From assembly GCA_934869045.1 (NCBI GenBank), contig CAKXAF010000088.1, positions 902-9,430 of the forward strand: DNA of 8,529 nt, read 5' to 3'. A program made the position numbers and the translations under genes. Each line of letters opens with the position of its first letter. Position 1 is the first letter of the stretch. Positions 6,092 through 8,529 of this stretch are shown here, in pieces. Below the pieces are notes generated by a model, which worked only from the letters and a program-made list of their open reading frames with translations, did not search any database and had not been told where the DNA came from. The stretch comes from an uncultured Nitrososphaerota archaeon (GTDB taxonomy: Bacteria > Bacillota > Clostridia > Oscillospirales > Ruminococcaceae).

Positions 6092-6457
6092 ATGATGCAG
6101 GAACTGAACTATATTCGTTGCGGTGATTACTATATTCCCGATATTCGCTTGCCGGAGGAAAACAGACCCATTGGTCGTTGGGGGCGTATGCACAGAGATT
6201 ATCTCAAGGAGCATAACCCTATCCGTTTTGATACCCTGTGCCTTGACGGTACGCTCTGGACTTATCTGGCTGATTTGAACGAGCAGGCACAGAACCGTTT
6301 AGAAGTTATCATTGAGCAGATGAAAGTCGCTGAGAGCGTGACAGAGGACTTGAAAGCAACTGACCAAATGGCATGGGTCGGAGCTATGAACAGCATCCGT
6401 AATCGTGCAGAGGAAATTATTCTGCGTGAGATGATCTACGAGGAGGATGCGGTATGA
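6092..6457 (+). CDS. tnpV: TnpV family transposon-associated protein
   Basis: A 121-residue protein starting at one of two adjacent ATGs (6092 or 6095) behind GGAGG at 6082-6086. It resembles the TnpV proteins carried by Tn4451-type mobilizable elements and many clostridial integrative elements. Landmarks are a Tyr-rich N-terminus (NYIRCGDYYIPDIRLPE), PIGRWGRMHRDYL, and the signature DQMAWVGAMNSIRNRAEEII near the C-terminus. The molecular function of TnpV is not established; it is a marker of mobile DNA rather than a recombinase. The gene overlaps the next one by ATGA. A frame extension to GTG at 5996 runs through the terminator hairpin and has no proper ribosome binding site, so it was not used. 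No large serine recombinase is in the window, so this is either an element's flank or a remnant. Confidence 0.85.
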   Translation: MMQELNYIRCGDYYIPDIRLPEENRPIGRWGRMHRDYLKEHNPIRFDTLCLDGTLWTYLADLNEQAQNRLEVIIEQMKVAESVTEDLKATDQMAWVGAMNSIRNRAEEIILREMIYEEDAV

Positions 6458-6717
6458 GAATCCTTGAAGAATTTTGGTATGGCAATATCGAACCAACTGA
6501 GTATGATACATCCGCTTCCAAAGAATACAAGAAGCTATTGGAACTGATTTGTAGGAACGAAGAAAAGCTCAAAGCTACCATGACAGACGAGCAGAAAGAG
6601 TTGTTTGATAAATACGCTGACTGTGTGCGAGAATATCAGACTATCACCGATTGCTTACTGTTCCAGAGTAGCTTTAAGTTGGGAGCGAGGATGATGTTAG
6701 AGGTCATGGAGGAATAA
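6454..6717 (+). CDS. small DUF6809-like protein
   Basis: An 87-residue acidic, helical protein whose ATG (6454) overlaps the TnpV stop as ATGA, so the two are translationally coupled. It begins MRILEEFWYGNIEPTEYDTS, has a Glu/Lys-rich middle (ELICRNEEKLKATMTDEQKEL) and ends in FQSSFKLGARMMLEVMEE. The 'YGNI-P-E' opening and 'F-GFKLGA-M--E' ending are typical of a small family (I believe DUF6809) that often sits next to TnpV or in clostridial mobile elements. No function is known; a helical oligomerising or anti-defence accessory would be guesswork. It has no membrane segment or signal peptide. Confidence 0.7.
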   Translation: MRILEEFWYGNIEPTEYDTSASKEYKKLLELICRNEEKLKATMTDEQKELFDKYADCVREYQTITDCLLFQSSFKLGARMMLEVMEE

Positions 6718-6733
6718 GCAAACGCATAGCTGT

Positions 6734-6769
6734 AACGCCCGTTGTTCATTAGAACGATGGGCGTTTTTT
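6734..6769 (+). terminator. intrinsic terminator after the TnpV/DUF6809-like pair
   Basis: AACGCCCGTTGTTC (6734-6747) pairs with GAACGATGGGCGTT (6752-6765) through 14 positions, two of them G-T, around the loop ATTA. The T run continues to 6769. It begins 16 nt after the stop at 6717. Confidence 0.92.
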
Positions 6770-6818
6770 ACTTTATTGATTATAAACAACCCACATAAAC
6801 GCCTAATTGTCCGTTATC

Positions 6819-6847
6819 TTGACATTATTGCGCATATATGCTAAAAT
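6819..6847 (+). promoter_or_regulatory. strong extended promoter of the regulator/nuclease-methylase operon
   Basis: TTGACA at 6819-6824, exactly 17 bp, then TAAAAT at 6842-6847, preceded by TG one base upstream (extended -10, TGCTAAAAT). This is nearly consensus, so an active repressor is needed if expression is to be limited; the operator starts on the next base. Confidence 0.88.
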
Positions 6848-6877
6848 AGTGTTAGCTGTAAGTTAACAGCTAACACT
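6848..6877. promoter_or_regulatory. perfect 12-bp inverted repeat, likely operator at the transcription start
   Basis: AGTGTTAGCTGT (6848-6859) and ACAGCTAACACT (6866-6877) are exact reverse complements with a 6-nt spacer. The repeat begins directly after the -10 box and covers the expected start near 6854. This is the usual site for autorepression by an XRE-type dimer encoded immediately downstream. In RNA it would also form a stem-loop just before the ribosome binding site, so an effect on translation is possible too. Confidence 0.8.
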
Positions 6878-6881
6878 ATGA

Positions 6882-6889
6882 AGGGAGGA
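6882..6889 (+). promoter_or_regulatory. ribosome binding site deciding the regulator start
   Basis: AGGGAGGA lies about 6-7 nt upstream of the ATG at 6896. The earlier in-frame ATG at 6878 lies before this site and would have no ribosome binding site of its own, so 6896 is preferred. Confidence 0.75.
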
Positions 6890-6895
6890 ATATCA

Positions 6896-7312
6896 ATGGC
6901 TGTATCAGCTGCCGATAAGAAAAAACTTGGCAAGTGGATTAAACAAGCAAGAGAAAAGAAACAACCGCACCTTTCTCAGCGACAGTTGGCACTGGCTGTA
7001 GATATCACAAATGCATCTCTCAGTTCGATTGAAAGCGGGATGATTTTTCCTTCCGAAGAGTTACTGTTAAAACTAATAGCGCAACTTCAGCCACCTCCTG
7101 AACTGCGTGAAAAGATGTTGACTCTTTTTGCAAAGGCAAAAGGAACATCACCACCGGATATAAACGCAGAACTCAGTAAAAGTCCTAAACTCTGGGGTCT
7201 GATCAGACAACTAATTGAAGCGGATCCCTCAGAAGAACAAATTTTACAAATTGAACAACTTATTTGTGCGGGTATTTCCGCAGCAGGAGGAACAACAAAT
7301 GACATTGAATGA
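6896..7312 (+). CDS. XRE-family helix-turn-helix regulator, probably autoregulatory
   Basis: A 138-residue cytosolic DNA-binding protein. Residues about 10-62 form a Cro/C1-type five-helix domain: KKLGKWIKQAREKK, then the helix-turn-helix LSQRQLALAVDITNASLSSIESG (26-48), followed by IFPSEELLLKLIAQL. The remaining ~70 residues are helical (PPELREKMLTLFAKAKG..., LWGLIRQLIEADPSEEQILQIEQLI) and may serve dimerisation. It is longer than classical restriction controller proteins (about 80 residues). The perfect inverted repeat at its transcription start suggests it represses its own operon. The next gene begins at 7299, overlapping this gene's end by 14 nt, so the nuclease-methylase is made from the same transcript. 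The alternative, an antitoxin-like or phage-type repressor role, cannot be excluded, but position and coupling favour control of the downstream enzyme. Confidence 0.85.
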   Translation: MAVSAADKKKLGKWIKQAREKKQPHLSQRQLALAVDITNASLSSIESGMIFPSEELLLKLIAQLQPPPELREKMLTLFAKAKGTSPPDINAELSKSPKLWGLIRQLIEADPSEEQILQIEQLICAGISAAGGTTNDIE

Positions 7313-8529
7313 GCTTTTTAAAAATACTACATACGATGACACACTTTTTTCTGCCGAAGCGAAATCTGCAGTAGAATCTCGTATTTTCATGAAGGCTGTT
7401 CGTGGTTCAGAGACACCACATATTACTTGTGCGATCCGCAACAAAGAGATCAAGCTTACTCCCGAAGAGGCTGTTCGCCAGCTTTATATCTACAAGCTGA
7501 TGAACGAGTACGGATACGCAGCCAGCCGAATTCAATTGGAAATCCCAATACACTTTGGCCGTGAAGTAAAACGTGCAGACATTGCTATCATGGACAAGGA
7601 TCGCCCCATGGTTCCTTATATCATTGTCGAGCTGAAAAAGCCCAAGCTCACCGACGGCAAGGAGCAGCTGAAATCCTATTGTAACGCTACCGGTGCGCCT
7701 ATTGGTGTTTGGACCAACGGTGAACAGATTTCTTGCTACAATCGAAAGGACCCTAATTTCTTCGAGGAAATCAGTGATATTCCTAAGGCAACACAGAAGC
7801 TTTCCGATATCATCAACGAAAAGTTCACCTATGAAGACCTGAAACGCAAAGACAAAATCAGCACACAGAAAAAGTCCCTTCGTTCCTTGATTAAGGAAAT
7901 GGAGGATGAAGTCTTGGCAAGCGCGGGTGTAGATTCCTTTGAAGAAATCTTCAAGCTTATTTTTGCTAAATTGTATGATGAGTTGATTTGCGCTAATGAC
8001 CCCACCGCCTATCTGCAGTTCCGTAACACTGGTGATACCGATTTTGAGTTAAAGGAAAAGATCCAGGGACTGTTTGATGATGCAAAAAAGAAATGGGAAG
8101 GCATTTTTACAGATGAAAGCAAAATCCTGCTTTCCCCTTCCCATCTTGCAGTCTGTGTTTCTTCTTTGCAGGACATTAAGCTCTTTAACAATAATCTTGA
8201 CGTCGTGGATGATGCCTTTGAATATCTGATGAGCAAGGCACAGAAAGGTGAAAAGGGCCAGTATTTTACTCCTCGATATGTCATTGACATGTGCGTCAAG
8301 ATGATGAATCCTACCACTAAGGATAAGATCATAGACACAGCCTGTGGTAGCTCTGGATTTACCGTCCATAGCATTTTCAAGGTTTGGAAGGATATTCGAA
8401 AGGAAAAGGGGCTTCCTGCAGGTGAGGGCTTCACGGCAGCTGAACGTATCCCTGAGGAAACCAATTTCGTTAGGGACAATGTTTTTTCCATTGACTTTGA
8501 TGAAAAAACTGTCCGAGTTGCCCGTACAC
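7299..8529 (+). CDS. HsdR-N-type nuclease domain fused to N6-adenine DNA methyltransferase, 3' end outside window
   Basis: Open without a stop from ATG 7299 to the window edge (410 residues seen); AGGAGG at 7285-7290 lies 8 nt before the ATG. Residues about 50-150 match the HsdR N-terminal domain: LTPEEAVRQLYIYKL, then a PD-(D/E)xK core with D94 (KRADIAI), E111 and K113 (VELKKPKLTDG), and the Q123-x3-Y127 motif of RecB-like nucleases; all catalytic residues are present. Residues about 200-320 form a helical linker like the HsdM N-terminus (FEEIFKLIFAKLYDEL). From 318 on is an N6-Mtase: EKGQYFTPRYVIDMCVKMMNP (motif X region) and SAM motif I DTACGSSGF (347-355; usual form DPACGSGGF), followed by the motif II region (FSIDFDEKTVRVART). 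The NPPY catalytic motif should follow beyond the edge. One polypeptide joining nuclease and methylase suggests a type IIG-like or divergent type I system, with a specificity part expected downstream. Composition is A/T-richer than the left half, consistent with acquisition by transfer. Confidence 0.88.
   Translation, partial: MTLNELFKNTTYDDTLFSAEAKSAVESRIFMKAVRGSETPHITCAIRNKEIKLTPEEAVRQLYIYKLMNEYGYAASRIQLEIPIHFGREVKRADIAIMDKDRPMVPYIIVELKKPKLTDGKEQLKSYCNATGAPIGVWTNGEQISCYNRKDPNFFEEISDIPKATQKLSDIINEKFTYEDLKRKDKISTQKKSLRSLIKEMEDEVLASAGVDSFEEIFKLIFAKLYDELICANDPTAYLQFRNTGDTDFELKEKIQGLFDDAKKKWEGIFTDESKILLSPSHLAVCVSSLQDIKLFNNNLDVVDDAFEYLMSKAQKGEKGQYFTPRYVIDMCVKMMNPTTKDKIIDTACGSSGFTVHSIFKVWKDIRKEKGLPAGEGFTAAERIPEETNFVRDNVFSIDFDEKTVRVART

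Noticed and set aside
8009..8491. 160-codon - strand open frame
   Set aside because: It is antisense to the nuclease-methylase, whose + strand translation carries recognisable motifs throughout.
1..8529. CRISPR array or tandem repeats
   Set aside because: No spaced direct repeats of 20 or more bases were seen by reading; the repeats present are inverted hairpins.

Overview
The window looks like a chromosomal segment from an anaerobic gut-type Clostridia, with an Oscillospiraceae- or Lachnospiraceae-like style. The reasons are the G+C-rich housekeeping genes, strong AGGAGG-type ribosome binding sites, canonical TTGACA promoters, an oxygen-sensitive glycyl radical enzyme, and a TnpV-type mobile-element gene. 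The taxonomic placement is inference; no 16S gene or other marker is present.

Layout, left to right. Positions 1-2431 (+) hold ordinary chromosomal genes: the 3' end of a polysaccharide deacetylase (NodB family), ksgA/rsmA (16S rRNA dimethyladenosine transferase) and an Eis-like GNAT acetyltransferase with a C-terminal sterol-carrier-type domain. Positions 2482-2809 (+) hold a compact tRNA operon: promoter, tRNA-Met(CAT), tRNA-Glu(TTC), one clean intrinsic terminator and a second long terminator hairpin. Positions 2844-5871 (-) hold a two-gene operon read leftward: a glycyl-radical-enzyme activase of the radical SAM class with two extra [4Fe-4S] clusters, followed with an ATGA overlap by a short, 685-residue glycyl radical enzyme of unassigned substrate. 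Its promoter is followed by a perfect 14-bp palindrome just upstream of the ribosome binding site, which is a likely operator.

From about 5.9 kb rightward the character changes. Base composition drops (for example 43 of 60 bases are G/C at 541-600 but only 21 of 60 at 8041-8100) and the genes become accessory. A near-perfect 21-bp-arm inverted repeat, shaped like a bidirectional terminator, precedes a TnpV-family gene and a small DUF6809-like gene (ATGA overlap), followed by another terminator. Then comes an XRE-family regulator with an extended promoter and a perfect 12-bp-arm operator at its transcription start. Overlapping its end by 14 nt is a gene that stays open to the edge of the window. 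It encodes an HsdR-N-type PD-(D/E)xK nuclease domain fused to an N6-adenine DNA methyltransferase, i.e. the start of a restriction-modification or related defence module.

How the parts work together: the activase installs the glycyl radical on its partner enzyme, and the two are translationally coupled. In the island, the regulator probably controls its own promoter and therefore the nuclease-methylase behind it, in the manner of a restriction controller protein. The two parts most worth following up are the unassigned compact glycyl radical enzyme and the regulator/nuclease-methylase module, whose downstream genes lie outside the window.
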